Shown here one piece after another: positions 11,359-11,364 of a DNA stretch of 11,364 bases (position 1 is the stretch's first letter; each line of letters opens with the position of its first letter). Origin of the DNA: Chloroflexota bacterium. GTDB lineage: Bacteria; Chloroflexota; UBA5177; JANWHV01. Both the position numbers and the translations under genes were made by a program. The stretch lies in NCBI GenBank assembly GCA_025924845.1, contig JAICHN010000126.1, forward strand, positions 1-11,364, in the 5' to 3' direction. The notes beneath the pieces are model-generated. The model had not been told where the DNA came from, did no database searches, and saw nothing but the letters and a program-made list of their open reading frames with translations.

Positions 11359-11364
11359 TATTAC

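Noticed and set aside
1..11364. CRISPR array, tRNA, rRNA, transposase, integrase or selenocysteine codon in the oxidoreductase
   Set aside because: No regularly spaced repeats, no tRNA-like folds noticed, no such proteins, and the oxidoreductase frame has no internal TGA.

Overview
The window is GC-rich bacterial chromosome, with AT-rich bases only in a few intergenic stretches. It is densely packed with genes on both strands. GTG starts, a regulator gene that looks leaderless, several -10 boxes reading TATACT and scattered GC-rich palindromes fit a high-GC, non-proteobacterial lineage. Chloroflexota is my best guess and Actinomycetota the alternative; this is inference from gene style, since there is no rRNA or other marker gene.

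Left part, about 93-2656, looks accessory. On the minus strand lies an AbiE-type (type IV) toxin-antitoxin operon with an intact AbiEi-like antitoxin. Its AbiEii-like toxin is broken: the first about 30 residues run straight into the C-terminal domain, the nucleotidyltransferase core is missing, and the tail is frameshifted. Divergent to it is an Erm-type 23S rRNA adenine methyltransferase gene. The 290 bases before erm carry what looks like a complete antibiotic-responsive leader: a promoter, two copies of a 16-bp ribosome-binding-site repeat feeding one reading frame, a short peptide ending MRTRIA (an Arg-X-Arg motif like that of the ErmD leader peptide), a long-range inverted repeat starting right after the leader stop, a hairpin with a T-run, and a hairpin that covers the erm ribosome binding site. 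This is the most interesting item in the window.

Middle part, 2732-6545. A minus-strand pair encodes a DUF2334 polysaccharide-deacetylase-like protein and an overlapping family 2 glycosyltransferase, probably acting on a cell-surface glycan. Divergent from it, after a palindromic intergenic repeat (4349-4428), is a single-subunit molybdopterin/[4Fe-4S] oxidoreductase with no signal peptide and no partner subunits nearby.

Right part, 6557-11310. A 14-helix MFS drug exporter (minus) and an ArsR-type repressor (plus) are divergent and share a 124-bp spacer containing a perfect 13-bp inverted repeat over the exporter promoter, a self-contained efflux/repressor module. A 378-bp gap follows, holding a relic of a protein-coding gene and a strong hairpin. 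Then come a CNNM/CorC-type membrane protein with CBS domains and a mannonate dehydratase (uxuA). A perfect 22-bp hairpin directly after the uxuA stop closes the window. I saw no tRNA, rRNA, CRISPR array, transposase or replication origin.
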